From Candidatus Omnitrophota bacterium (GTDB lineage: Bacteria; Omnitrophota; Koll11; JAHIPI01): a stretch of 14,242 bases of DNA. The stretch covers positions 1 through 14,242 of the forward strand of contig JAQUMG010000022.1 of assembly GCA_028718265.1 (NCBI GenBank), given 5' to 3'. This document shows, piece after piece, positions 1 to 6,850 of this stretch. The position numbers and the translations under genes were made by a program. Under the pieces are notes generated by a model. That model was not told where the DNA came from. It ran no database searches and worked only from the letters and a program-made list of their open reading frames with translations. Numbering within the stretch: position 1 is the stretch's first letter; the number at the start of each line of letters is the position of its first letter.

Positions 1-945
1 CAAAAAACTTACGATTCCCGAAATAAAAGGAGTGGCCAGCCAGCACAAGATCATATCTTTTGCGATGCGCATATTCAGGACATGCATACCCCTCACCAGG
101 CCCACCCCGAAAATAGCGCCGACTATTGAATGGCTCGTGGAAACCGGTATTCCGAAAACTGTGTAGACGTGTACATTGATCGCGCTGGCAAACTGTGCGG
201 AAAACGCCATGATGGGTAAAAGATGGGTTATTTCGGAACCTATTGTCTCTATTACCTTATATCCCCACGTTACGATGCCCAGGACTATCGCGGCACCTCC
301 CAAAATAATTGCTACATTCGTCGGAAGTATGCCTGCTCCGACAATTACGCCTATGGAATTTGCGACATCATTAGCGCCCCACGTATAAGCTACATAACAG
401 CCGCTGATAATTATCAAGACCGTAAAAGTAGTTTTCAGGTATTTTCGCTGAACGATGCGGTAAAACGAATTCTGAAAAGCCCTGTAGAAGATATACCCTA
501 AAATAGCGGCACCCAGAGGAGTAAAAATCCAGCAGGCAAATATATCAAAAAGCACTTTCCATTTCACCGGCGCGCCGATGGCCAGTCCTGCGCCGGCGAC
601 CGCGCCGACTATAGAGTGACTGGTCGAGATGGGCATCTTCCAATACGTTGCCAAAACTACCCAGACACATGCAGCGAAAGAAGCTACCAGCGCTAAATAC
701 AATCCGACGGTCTTGTCCAGCTTGTCAATAGGCACAATGCCTTTGCCTATTGTCGCAGATACATGGCCGCCCTGAAGAAATGCTCCCAAAAAACCGAAGA
801 TAGCTATTAAAACAATGGCCTGCTTTAAAGTCAACACGCGCGAGCCGACAGCCGTACCCATTGAGTTGGCAGCATCGTTCGCGCCGATCGACCAACCGAC
901 CGCGATGCTCATCAATACAGTAATAAAAATTAATATAAGATACAT
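1..945 (-). CDS. pit: PiT-family inorganic phosphate transporter (C-terminus cut by window edge)
   Basis: This is an inner-membrane carrier of the PiT family, which imports inorganic phosphate with a cation and often lets arsenate through as well. I translated it by hand: 315 codons stay open from ATG at 945 to base 1. The family signature is duplicated, as expected for PiT: GANDAANSMG near residue 22 pairs with GANDVANSIG near residue 190, and STSHSIVGA occurs near residues 108 and 275. Most of the rest is hydrophobic membrane helix. The 3' end lies outside the window. It follows the cupin-like gene by 20 nt but has its own promoter-like sequence and no Shine-Dalgarno. Met12 would cut into the first helix, so Met1 is preferred. 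Arsenate entry through PiT would fit the nearby arsenic operon, but that link is inference. The family call is firm. Confidence 0.93.
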   Translation of the reverse strand, partial: MYLILIFITVLMSIAVGWSIGANDAANSMGTAVGSRVLTLKQAIVLIAIFGFLGAFLQGGHVSATIGKGIVPIDKLDKTVGLYLALVASFAACVWVVLATYWKMPISTSHSIVGAVAGAGLAIGAPVKWKVLFDIFACWIFTPLGAAILGYIFYRAFQNSFYRIVQRKYLKTTFTVLIIISGCYVAYTWGANDVANSIGVIVGAGILPTNVAIILGGAAIVLGIVTWGYKVIETIGSEITHLLPIMAFSAQFASAINVHVYTVFGIPVSTSHSIVGAIFGVGLVRGMHVLNMRIAKDMILCWLATPFISGIVSFL

Positions 946-955
946 ATTTGGTTGG

Positions 956-984
956 ATTATATCATTTATGGGGACAAATGTAAA
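956..984 (-). promoter_or_regulatory. Predicted sigma70 promoter of pit, giving a near-leaderless mRNA
   Basis: On the minus strand, TTTACA (979-984) is followed by a 17-nt spacer and a consensus TATAAT (956-961). The expected transcription start is about 949, only about four bases before the pit ATG at 945. The promoter overlaps the end of the upstream cupin-like gene, whose stop codon is at 966-968. Confidence 0.55.
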
Positions 985-1391
985 GGCCGGAAGATGCATT
1001 TGACTTCGGCATTTTCCGTTATTTTTATTTCGGCTTCCGGCGTCAGGGTTATGACACCGTGCCATATGCCTTTTTTCAATATAACAGGTCTGTCTAAATA
1101 GAAGCGTTCTATTTTGGACGTCTTGCTGGCTGACAGATAAATAATGCTCCTGCCGCGCACAGGCTCAAAACTCTCAAAAGAGTCCGGATGTTGTTCAAGC
1201 CTGCTTATCACCTTGTCTCTTAGTACAAGATACGCTATTCTCCAGCCTATTTTTTTATTTTCCCTGAGGATTATGCGAAAAAGGTTTGCGTTCTTATCTT
1301 TGGGACGTTTTCCGGTATATTCTATAACCCAGCCGTATTTTTTGAAATTTTTGCCGGTTATTTTTTTGACAAACAACCCGAAACGTCCCAT
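966..1391 (-). CDS. Cupin-fold hypothetical protein, ureidoglycolate lyase-like
   Basis: A 141-residue protein of unproven function. The central and C-terminal parts look like the RmlC-type cupin fold of the ureidoglycolate lyase family. Residues about 45-60 (IGWRIAYLVLRDK) precede a 'QHPDSFESF.PVRGRSIIYL' stretch (about 67-87), then LDRPVILKKGIWHGVI (about 99-114), which has the usual 'proline, gap, G-WH' strand pattern. The typical metal-binding His set is incomplete: one His is in QHPDS and one in GIWHG. There is no signal peptide or membrane segment. It starts two bases after the PilZ gene stop, so it is probably co-transcribed with it, but no clear Shine-Dalgarno is visible. No purine-degradation gene is nearby, so a ureidoglycolate role is unlikely; a sugar- or small-molecule-binding cupin is equally possible. 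Confidence 0.6.
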   Translation of the reverse strand: MGRFGLFVKKITGKNFKKYGWVIEYTGKRPKDKNANLFRIILRENKKIGWRIAYLVLRDKVISRLEQHPDSFESFEPVRGRSIIYLSASKTSKIERFYLDRPVILKKGIWHGVITLTPEAEIKITENAEVKCIFRPLHLSP

Positions 1392-1393
1392 TT

Positions 1394-1792
1394 TTACTTG
1401 GGGGTTTGTATCAGGGTCTGGATATCCCTGGGAAGGCGATCTGATTTTGTCACAAAAGCCACGCCGACGTCATATATGCCGCTGTCTTTTTCCTCTATCC
1501 TTACTACTTTGCCGAGGACGCGGTTATTAACTATCAGGGCGTTTTTTTCTATCTCTTCACAGACTCTTGCGGTCTGGTAATCGAGATCTAAAACCAATAA
1601 GCTGGAAAGTTGCGGTGCCTCGGTCGTGCTGAAAAGCATGCCGGAACCGCTTAAATTTCTGGCAACGGCGCTGACCAGCGAAGACATGAATCTTTTATCT
1701 TTGGATAAATTTACAGTATTGTAATTAAAGAATTTCTCATAGTGGCACCTGAAGAACCTTCTTTTTTCCTCTCCCCTGTAACCTTCATCCAT
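1394..1792 (-). CDS. PilZ-domain protein, likely c-di-GMP receptor
   Basis: A 132-residue single-domain PilZ protein. PilZ domains bind cyclic di-GMP through an RxxxR motif and a later (D/N)xSxxG motif. Both are present: R11-R12-F-F-R15 near the N-terminus, and N46-L-S48-G-S-G51 followed by M-L-F, where the first strand of the barrel begins. The end (VLGKVVRIEEKDSGIYDVGVAFV) is the usual closing strand pattern. No output domain is attached, so it would act by binding a partner such as a motility, secretion or envelope component; the sequence does not say which. A perfect AGGAGG Shine-Dalgarno lies at 1798-1803, five bases before ATG. It has its own promoter and leads a likely PilZ-cupin unit. 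The domain call is good; ligand binding is inferred from the motifs. Confidence 0.8.
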   Translation of the reverse strand: MDEGYRGEEKRRFFRCHYEKFFNYNTVNLSKDKRFMSSLVSAVARNLSGSGMLFSTTEAPQLSSLLVLDLDYQTARVCEEIEKNALIVNNRVLGKVVRIEEKDSGIYDVGVAFVTKSDRLPRDIQTLIQTPK

Positions 1793-1821
1793 AATGGCCT
1801 CCTATTTTGATGGCACTTCAT

Positions 1822-1850
1822 AGTATACCTGCAAAAACACCAAACCGCAA
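1822..1850 (-). promoter_or_regulatory. Predicted sigma70 promoter of the PilZ-cupin unit
   Basis: The minus strand reads TTGCGG (1845-1850), a 17-nt spacer and TATACT (1822-1827). The predicted start is about 1815. This gives a leader of roughly 20 nt that contains the AGGAGG site of the PilZ gene. Confidence 0.65.
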
Positions 1851-1867
1851 GGGAAAAACTAATTTGA

Positions 1868-1898
1868 TAGAGAAAAATCAAGCTTTCTATTTTCTCTA
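1868..1898 (-). terminator. Possible weak terminator after greA
   Basis: A 9-bp perfect inverted repeat (TAGAGAAAA at 1868-1876, TTTTCTCTA at 1890-1898) encloses a 13-nt loop and begins ten bases after the greA stop. On the minus strand the stem is AT-rich and a TTTTT run follows only after about nine more bases, so it is not a classical terminator. It is listed because it lies exactly between greA and the next promoter. Confidence 0.35.
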
Positions 1899-1907
1899 CT
1901 ATAATTA

Positions 1908-2393
1908 CTAATCTTCATTTCCTCCATATTCAAACTTTACTATTTTATATTCCAACGCGCCTGCGGGAACCTGGACCTTAATCACCTCACCTGCCTTATG
2001 GCCGATCAATCCTTTACCTACGGGACAGGTAATTGATATTTTATTTTTTGCAAAATCGGCCTCATCCGTGCTGACCAGATAATATGTCATCTTTTCTTTT
2101 GTCTTCGGATTTTCCAGATAGACTTTTGCACCTATATTTATTTTAGTTGTATCTATATTCAGGCTTTCTATTATAGCAACGCGGGTGAGTTTATCTTCCA
2201 GCTCAGCTATCCGCTTCTCGATAAACCCTTGCCTGTCTTTGGCCGCGTCATATTCGGCGTTTTCGCTTATATCGCCTTTATCGCGCGCTATGCCTATCTC
2301 TTTAGCTATCTCGCGCCTGTCGACTTTTTTAAGCTTCTCCAGCGTTTTCATCAGCTCTTCGTATTTTTTCTGAGTAAGATATATGCGTTCCAT
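1908..2393 (-). CDS. greA: Transcription elongation factor GreA
   Basis: GreA inserts its N-terminal coiled coil into the RNA polymerase secondary channel and stimulates cleavage of backtracked RNA. The 161-residue length is normal for the family. Residues 1-75 form the helical hairpin, with the catalytic tip at G40-D41-I-S-E44-N-A-E-Y; D41 and E44 match the acidic pair that holds the metal. Residues about 80-161 form the FKBP-like domain, including CPVGKGLIGHKAGE and the terminal VPAG...YKIVKFEY. I chose ATG at 2391-2393: GGAGG lies five bases upstream at 2399-2403. An upstream in-frame TTG at 2405 would add four residues and absorb this ribosome site. The gene follows the MFS gene closely and probably shares its promoter. 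The identification is very secure. Confidence 0.97.
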   Translation of the reverse strand: MERIYLTQKKYEELMKTLEKLKKVDRREIAKEIGIARDKGDISENAEYDAAKDRQGFIEKRIAELEDKLTRVAIIESLNIDTTKINIGAKVYLENPKTKEKMTYYLVSTDEADFAKNKISITCPVGKGLIGHKAGEVIKVQVPAGALEYKIVKFEYGGNED

Positions 2394-2407
2394 TTTATCC
2401 TCCAAAC

Positions 2408-3739
2408 TTAATCTTCCGGCGGTACCGCAAGTTCTGCGGCCGCGTTCATGCCTTTTGCAACTTCAGGGGCAACTCTTATTCTCTCATATATGGGATGTAC
2501 CATATTTTTTAATAAAGGTATCTTTGCGGCGAAAAAGAGCGAGGCAAGGGCGCAGCATGAACCGCTTATCATCAGGGTGACCGGGGTACCGATATTATTC
2601 GCCAGATATCCCGCTATAAGGCTTCCCAGGGGCGTCATCCCCATAAATGCCATTGAATAAAAACTCATAACGCGGCCGCGTTTATCATCGTCGACTATCG
2701 TCTGCAGGACAGTGTTGCTAGCCGCCATCTGTACCATCAAGCCGAAACCGATTATTATCAATGTAAGCAATGATACCCATAACGTACGGGAGAACGAAAG
2801 CACAATCATGCCTACGCTGAAAATGGCCGAGGCAATCGGAATTATGGGGCCTAATTTTAACATGCCTTTACGCGATGCCAGATATAAAGTGCCTATCAGA
2901 GCACCGGCTCCGACGGCAGTCATTAAAAATCCCAGTGTTTTCGGGCCCCCACCGAGAACTTCTTTGGCAAAAACCGGCATCAGCACAACGTAAGATGTCC
3001 CCATGAGGCTTAGTATCCCCAGAAGTATCAATATGAATCTTATGGGGATAAATCCGAATGTGTAATTAAAACCTTCTCTTAAACCGTGTAAAACATTCTT
3101 ATATTGCATCTTCTGTTTTCTGGGTTTAAGTTTCATCGCCAAAAGACACCATATAACGGCGAAAAAACTTATGCCGTTAATAAGAAAACACATACCTTCG
3201 CCGGTTAAGGCGATAAGTATACCGGCTATGGACGGGCCGACCAGCCTCGCCATGTTAAACATCATGGAATTCAGGGCAATGGCATTACCCAGAGTCTCTT
3301 TCTTCTCCACCATGTCTATTACAAAAGATTGCCGCGCCGGTATGTCCAGCGAATTGACCGCGCCGAGGAATATCCCCATAACAATAATATGCCAGACCGC
3401 TACAGTGTGCGTTAGCACCAGATATGCCAGAATAAAAGCCTGAATCATCGCAAGTGTCTGGGTAACCAGAAGAATTGAGTGGCGGTTCCACCTGTCGGCG
3501 AGCACACCGGCAAAGGGGCTCAGAAGAAAAGCGGGAATCTGGCTTGAAAATCCGACTATTCCGAGGATCAGCGCCGAACCGGTAAGACGATATACGAGCC
3601 AGCTCATCGCTATCTGCTGCATCCAGGTACCGATTAAAGATATGCCTTGGCCTATAAAAAACAGACGGTAATTCCTGTATTCCAGCGCACGGAATATTGT
3701 CTTGAGTAAAGACGGCTGTGCGGTTTTGCTGAATTTCAT
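2408..3739 (-). CDS. MFS transporter, MFS_3 (EntS-like) type
   Basis: A 443-residue major facilitator with about 12 predicted membrane helices. The start (ALEYRNYRLFFIGQGISLIGTWMQ) is typical of the MFS_3 group, which includes the enterobactin exporter EntS and many drug or siderophore exporters. Motif A between helices 2 and 3 is clear: GVLADRWNRHSILL, about residues 78-91. Another conserved MFS_3 stretch, LDIPARQSFVIDMV, is near residues 131-144, followed by NAIALNSMMFNMARLVGPSIAG. The substrate cannot be read from the sequence; efflux is likely. It has its own promoter and an AAGGAT ribosome site about eight bases before ATG, so it is probably not part of the arsenic operon that ends just upstream. 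greA starts 14 nt after its stop. Confidence 0.9.
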   Translation of the reverse strand: MKFSKTAQPSLLKTIFRALEYRNYRLFFIGQGISLIGTWMQQIAMSWLVYRLTGSALILGIVGFSSQIPAFLLSPFAGVLADRWNRHSILLVTQTLAMIQAFILAYLVLTHTVAVWHIIVMGIFLGAVNSLDIPARQSFVIDMVEKKETLGNAIALNSMMFNMARLVGPSIAGILIALTGEGMCFLINGISFFAVIWCLLAMKLKPRKQKMQYKNVLHGLREGFNYTFGFIPIRFILILLGILSLMGTSYVVLMPVFAKEVLGGGPKTLGFLMTAVGAGALIGTLYLASRKGMLKLGPIIPIASAIFSVGMIVLSFSRTLWVSLLTLIIIGFGLMVQMAASNTVLQTIVDDDKRGRVMSFYSMAFMGMTPLGSLIAGYLANNIGTPVTLMISGSCCALASLFFAAKIPLLKNMVHPIYERIRVAPEVAKGMNAAAELAVPPED

Positions 3740-3769
3740 CGGGATTATCCTTCGGTAATAATTCTAACG

Positions 3770-3798
3770 ATTATACCGCAGGCGTCATATTTCCTCAA
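3770..3798 (-). promoter_or_regulatory. Predicted sigma70 promoter of the MFS-greA unit
   Basis: The minus strand shows TTGAGG (3793-3798), a 17-nt spacer and a consensus TATAAT (3770-3775). The predicted start is near 3763, about 24 nt before the MFS ATG. No clear terminator is visible between acr3 (stop at 3836) and this promoter, so read-through from the arsenic operon is possible. Confidence 0.7.
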
Positions 3799-3835
3799 GG
3801 AAAAACCGGCTCTTGCTTTAGCTAAAATATAACCT

Positions 3836-4876
3836 CTAAAAATATCTCCCTTTAAAATACAAGGCGACATTAACAAGCGAGATTAACACCGGAACTTCTA
3901 CCAACGGTCCGATAACCGCAGCAAAAGCCGCGCCCGAGTTAATCCCGAACACAGCCACCGCGACGGCAATCGCCAGCTCAAAATTATTGCTTGCCGCAGT
4001 AAACGCCAACGTTGCCGTCTTTGCATATCCGGCGCCGGATCTTTTGCCCATGTAAAAAGAAACTAAAAACATAAGCACAAAATAAATCAAAAGCGGAATT
4101 GCGATTCTGACCACATCAAGCGGTATCTTAATAATATATTCGCCCTTCAGCGAGAACATGACCGCGATGGTAAATAGCAACGCTACCAGGGTTAGTGGGC
4201 TTATTCTCGGTATAAACTTTTCCTCATACCATTTTTTACTCTTTAGTTTCAGAAAGGTTAAGCGTGTAATAATTCCTGCGAGAAAAGGGATGCCGAGATA
4301 GATGAAGACGCTATTAGTAATCTGGACAATGCTGATATTGACCTCGGTCCCCTTAAGTCCAAAATATGGCGGAAGAACGGTAATAAAAAACCAGGCGTAA
4401 GCCGAATAGAAGATAACTTGAAATAAAGAATTGAAAGCTACCAGGCCTGCGCAATATTCAGTATCGCCCCTGGCAAGGTCATTCCAGACAATGACCATGG
4501 CAATGCAACGCGCCAAGCCAATCATGATCAGGCCAACCATATATTGCGGGTAATTCCGCAAGAATATCACTGCCAGCAGGAACATTAAAATTGGGCCGAT
4601 AATCCAGTTCTGAATAAGTGACAGCGAAAGAATCTTGGCATTTTTGAAAACACCCCCCATCTCTTCATACTTTACCTTCGCCAGTGGCGGATACATCATA
4701 AGAATCAGGCCGATAGCGATAGGGATATTGGTTGTGCCTACCTGAAACTTATTCCAGAATCCGGCAATTTGCGGATATAAATATCCGGCTCCGACTCCGA
4801 TTGCCATGGCAAGGAAAATCCATAGAGTTAAAAAACGATCTAGAAAGGACAATTTTTTAGCTATACCTTCTCTCAT
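3836..4876 (-). CDS. acr3: Arsenite efflux carrier Acr3
   Basis: Acr3 is a ten-helix inner-membrane carrier of the bile/arsenite/riboflavin transporter superfamily that expels arsenite using the proton gradient. This 346-residue protein has the normal length. The hallmark [19 protein letters not shown] is at about residues 120-138, with the single conserved thiol Cys124 that corresponds to the essential Cys of characterised Acr3 proteins. Further family motifs are LIQNWIIGP near residue 87, [13 protein letters not shown] near residue 294 and GPLVEVPVL near residue 323. The second-to-last motif holds Glu300 and the last Glu327. Its ATG shares one base with the stop of the arsG-like gene (TAATG), so translation is coupled, and it closes the ten-gene unit. 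The call is secure, and it anchors the reading of the whole cluster as arsenic resistance. Confidence 0.96.
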   Translation of the reverse strand: MREGIAKKLSFLDRFLTLWIFLAMAIGVGAGYLYPQIAGFWNKFQVGTTNIPIAIGLILMMYPPLAKVKYEEMGGVFKNAKILSLSLIQNWIIGPILMFLLAVIFLRNYPQYMVGLIMIGLARCIAMVIVWNDLARGDTEYCAGLVAFNSLFQVIFYSAYAWFFITVLPPYFGLKGTEVNISIVQITNSVFIYLGIPFLAGIITRLTFLKLKSKKWYEEKFIPRISPLTLVALLFTIAVMFSLKGEYIIKIPLDVVRIAIPLLIYFVLMFLVSFYMGKRSGAGYAKTATLAFTAASNNFELAIAVAVAVFGINSGAAFAAVIGPLVEVPVLISLVNVALYFKGRYF

Positions 4877-5571
4877 TACGGCCTCCTTATTGCCAGAATG
4901 AAGATCACGGCATAATAACCGCCGATGATAACAAAAATTATGCCGGTAATCTTTCGCGTATGATGCTCTAATCTTGTCAGTCTATGAAACCAGCGGCTTA
5001 ATGACGTTACTCCCGCGGCAATCGCAACAGCAAAAACTAAAACCGGAAGCCCTGTACCGATCCCGTAAATAAACGGCAGGATTGCTCCGAGCTTATGATT
5101 GATCGCTAGCGGAATAAGGCTTCCGAAAAAAAGAGCTGCGGATATCGGGCAGAAGGCAAGCGCGAATATCGCTCCTAATAAAAACGCTCCGGGGGCGCCT
5201 GCTTCAGCAAGTTTATTGTGATATTTCTGGAAAAGCGATACTCTCGGCAAATTTATCTTAATTACATCCAGTAGTATTAATCCGGTAATAATCAGAATGG
5301 GGCCGATGGCTTTGGCCGTATATTTTTGAAGAAACTGCGCTACTTGAGGAACGCTCAGGATTGAATTGATGAGAATAAATCCGAGTGCCGCATAAGAAAT
5401 CATTCTTCCGGCCGTATAGGCGACGCCGGAGAGTAAAACAAAAAAAGGATGAGTTATCTTTTTAGCAATAAAAGATACGGCTGCTACATTAGTAGCTAAA
5501 GGGCAGGGGCTTATTGAAGTCAATATGCCCAGCCATAACGCCGATATAAAACCTATGACTATCTCTATCAT
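4876..5571 (-). CDS. arsG: ArsG-like permease of the DsbD/CcdA membrane family
   Basis: A 231-residue membrane protein with about six helices and the DsbD/CcdA transmembrane fold. The two family cysteines are present: Cys23 in SISPCPLAT (helix 1) and Cys141 in AFCPISAAL (helix 4). These are the positions that form the thiol pair moving electrons across the membrane in CcdA. The gene is adjacent to an ArsF-like gene and acr3. That order matches the arsEFG type of locus, in which ArsG was described as an efflux permease for trivalent aromatic arsenicals. Two readings remain open: arsenical exporter, or transmembrane electron carrier for the exported ArsF-like partner. It overlaps the ArsF-like gene by four bases (ATGA) and acr3 by one base, so all three are translationally coupled. 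The fold is secure; the ArsG name is by resemblance and context. Confidence 0.78.
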   Translation of the reverse strand: MIEIVIGFISALWLGILTSISPCPLATNVAAVSFIAKKITHPFFVLLSGVAYTAGRMISYAALGFILINSILSVPQVAQFLQKYTAKAIGPILIITGLILLDVIKINLPRVSLFQKYHNKLAEAGAPGAFLLGAIFALAFCPISAALFFGSLIPLAINHKLGAILPFIYGIGTGLPVLVFAVAIAAGVTSLSRWFHRLTRLEHHTRKITGIIFVIIGGYYAVIFILAIRRP

Positions 5572-5996
5572 TCGGCTTCCTCCAAGAAATCAGCGACTCC
5601 GGCCTTAACATAGTCGATGAATTTTTGCTTGTTACCTACATATTCCCAAATCTTATCGAGATTTTTCCATTTTGCTTCTTTACCGCCTTTGATCAATGAT
5701 AAAACAAGTGATTTGGTGTAAAGCTGGTAGTCTTGAGTGTAATGTTCGTTGCCCTTATCCTCTACGTTAACAACTTTAAGTTCAAGCTTGCCTGCGGAAA
5801 TAGCATCCTTGAAGTTCATTTCTATCGCTTCCTTGGAATATTGCTCCAGCTTATAGCAGGTAGGGCAGCGAAACGTGCCATGGAAATAGTACGCAATAAC
5901 ACGGCCGGTTGGTTTATTGTCGGCATCCTGCGCATTAGCAAAGCTACCGCAAAGAAAAACCGATAAAATAAAAAACAACGTGAAAACCTTACGCAT
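5568..5996 (-). CDS. arsF: ArsF-like exported thioredoxin-fold protein
   Basis: A 142-residue protein with a Sec signal peptide: a basic MRK start, a hydrophobic stretch to about residue 19, and a likely cleavage after Ala-Asn-Ala22. The mature part opens with a strand, RVIAYYFHGTFRCPTCYKLEQ, which places a thioredoxin-like CxxC (Cys44-Pro-Thr-Cys47) where the active site is expected. Cys16 is in the signal region without a good lipobox. It resembles the family named ArsF, reported as a subunit reducing the nitro group of nitrophenyl arsenicals together with ArsE. It starts 15 nt after the HdrA-like gene and overlaps the ArsG-like gene by four bases. The pair suggests a periplasmic (or outer-face) thiol protein served by the membrane partner. 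The fold and export are well supported; the arsenical substrate is inferred from context. Confidence 0.75.
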   Translation of the reverse strand: MRKVFTLFFILSVFLCGSFANAQDADNKPTGRVIAYYFHGTFRCPTCYKLEQYSKEAIEMNFKDAISAGKLELKVVNVEDKGNEHYTQDYQLYTKSLVLSLIKGGKEAKWKNLDKIWEYVGNKQKFIDYVKAGVADFLEEAE

Positions 5997-6011
5997 TCTA
6001 ACTCCTCTTGG

Positions 6012-6371
6012 TTACGGATTATTTCTGATGACTTCCTTTATAGCGGTTACCGCTTCTTCGGTAGTTTTATTCCTGATATCAAAAGCAATATGTTTTGATC
6101 TATCAAACCCCACCGCCTCAAATGAATCGCGGAACATTTTCTGCTGCATTAATGGGTCGCATGCCGCAACATACAACTTATCTATATCTTTGTTATCCAG
6201 CAAAATCTTAAGATATTGATCGCCGTCATCCGCGCAAAGCTGAGGATGTAAGGAAACAAAGTCTACGAGCTTCTCCCTGCGGATGGCATTCAAAACCTCC
6301 ATTGTATCCATCTTATTAAATGAAGGGCAGGTGCCCTGGCAGACACAAAGGATCAAGCCTTTCTTAGCCAT
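6012..6371 (-). CDS. Free-standing HdrA N-terminal-like domain protein
   Basis: A 119-residue soluble protein that resembles only the N-terminal domain of HdrA (heterodisulfide reductase subunit A) and related proteins. It begins GLILCVCQGTCP (Cys9, Cys11, Cys15), where HdrA has its first cysteine motif. It continues with QLCADDGDQ near residue 45 (Cys46), comparable to HdrA's CSDPGQ. It then has LYVAACDPLMQQKMFRDSFEAVGF at about 67-90 (Cys71), the counterpart of VVAACSPRMHE.TFR. The FAD-binding and ferredoxin domains of real HdrA are absent. The next gene upstream encodes a ferredoxin one base away, so the two together look like a split iron-sulfur electron-transfer unit. Five cysteines could hold a cluster, or bind arsenite directly. 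The likeness to HdrA is motif-level and the role is unknown. Confidence 0.65.
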   Translation of the reverse strand: MAKKGLILCVCQGTCPSFNKMDTMEVLNAIRREKLVDFVSLHPQLCADDGDQYLKILLDNKDIDKLYVAACDPLMQQKMFRDSFEAVGFDRSKHIAFDIRNKTTEEAVTAIKEVIRNNP

Positions 6372-6372
6372 T

Positions 6373-6588
6373 CTATTTGCCTCCTTTTTTATCGCCGAAA
6401 AATGTTATCGCCTTCTGGTCGCATATTTTACCGCACCCCTTGCAGAATTCTACGCAGTTTTCCGGATGCGCGATTTTCGATTTTCCGTCCGGGCCTATCT
6501 CAAATACCCCGTGGGGACAGAAATTATAACATTGCATGCATCCGGTGCATTTAGTGTAATCTATTATCGGATACCAATTCTTCGCCAT
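6373..6588 (-). CDS. Small 2[4Fe-4S] ferredoxin
   Basis: A 71-residue low-potential electron carrier with eight cysteines in two sets. The first is canonical, C14-x2-C17-x2-C20-x3-C24 followed by Pro (CTGCMQCYNFCPHGVF). The second is spaced C45-x3-C49-x2-C52-x3-C56 (CVEFCKGCGKICDQKAI), with one extra residue between its first two cysteines and no Pro after the last. The first half looks like HgcB and other PHGVFEI-type ferredoxins, but the C-terminal cysteine pair of HgcB is missing. It lies 11 nt after the thioredoxin-like gene and one base before the HdrA-like gene, so it is probably an electron donor for that neighbour. Iron-sulfur function is nearly certain; the partner is inferred. Confidence 0.88.
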   Translation of the reverse strand: MAKNWYPIIDYTKCTGCMQCYNFCPHGVFEIGPDGKSKIAHPENCVEFCKGCGKICDQKAITFFGDKKGGK

Positions 6589-6599
6589 TTATCGCACCT

Positions 6600-6836
6600 T
6601 TACTTTGCCAAGATCCATTTCTTTATTTCATCCGGCGTTGGGATCTTGCCCGCGGCTTTTATCTCGCCGTCTATCACAATTGCAGGAGTTACCATAAGCC
6701 CATAATCTATGATTTTCTGTATATCCTCGACTTTGATTATCTCTGCCTGAACGCCTGATTCCTTCACCGCGGCTTGCGCATTCTCGTATAGTTTTTTGCA
6801 TTTGGGACAGCCCATGCCCAATATTTCTATTTTCAT
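6600..6836 (-). CDS. Minimal thioredoxin-like protein with CPKC motif
   Basis: A 78-residue cytoplasmic protein of the 'redox-active disulfide protein 2' / mini-glutaredoxin type. The active site C10-P-K-C13 sits right after the first strand (MKIEILGMG), and the conserved cis-proline follows as V49-T-P51-A near the third strand. The ending GKIPTPDEIKKWI is usual for this group. Members often lie beside CcdA-like and arsenic genes and are thought to reduce disulfides or carry metalloids between thiols. Here it sits between usp and the ferredoxin, 14 and 11 nt away. It could pass electrons to the ArsG/CcdA-like membrane protein or serve as the ArsE-like partner of the ArsF-like protein; I cannot separate these. 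Confidence 0.85.
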   Translation of the reverse strand: MKIEILGMGCPKCKKLYENAQAAVKESGVQAEIIKVEDIQKIIDYGLMVTPAIVIDGEIKAAGKIPTPDEIKKWILAK

Positions 6837-6850
6837 TTCCTATTTCTCCT

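Noticed and set aside
966..1391. Naming the cupin-like gene allA (ureidoglycolate lyase)
   Set aside because: Only general cupin strand patterns are shared, catalytic residues are not convincing and there is no purine catabolism nearby.
2394..2405. TTG at 2405 as the greA start
   Set aside because: It would translate the GGAGG ribosome site itself; ATG at 2393 has ideal spacing and gives the standard GreA N-terminus.
3780..3835. Terminator after acr3
   Set aside because: Only a short TTTCC-TTGA-GGAAA hairpin and a TTTAGCTAAA palindrome are present, neither followed by a U-tract.
6373..6588. Ferredoxin as HgcB of the mercury methylation pair
   Set aside because: The first cluster motif and PHGVFEI match the HgcB style, but the C-terminal cysteine pair is absent, the length is short and no hgcA is adjacent.
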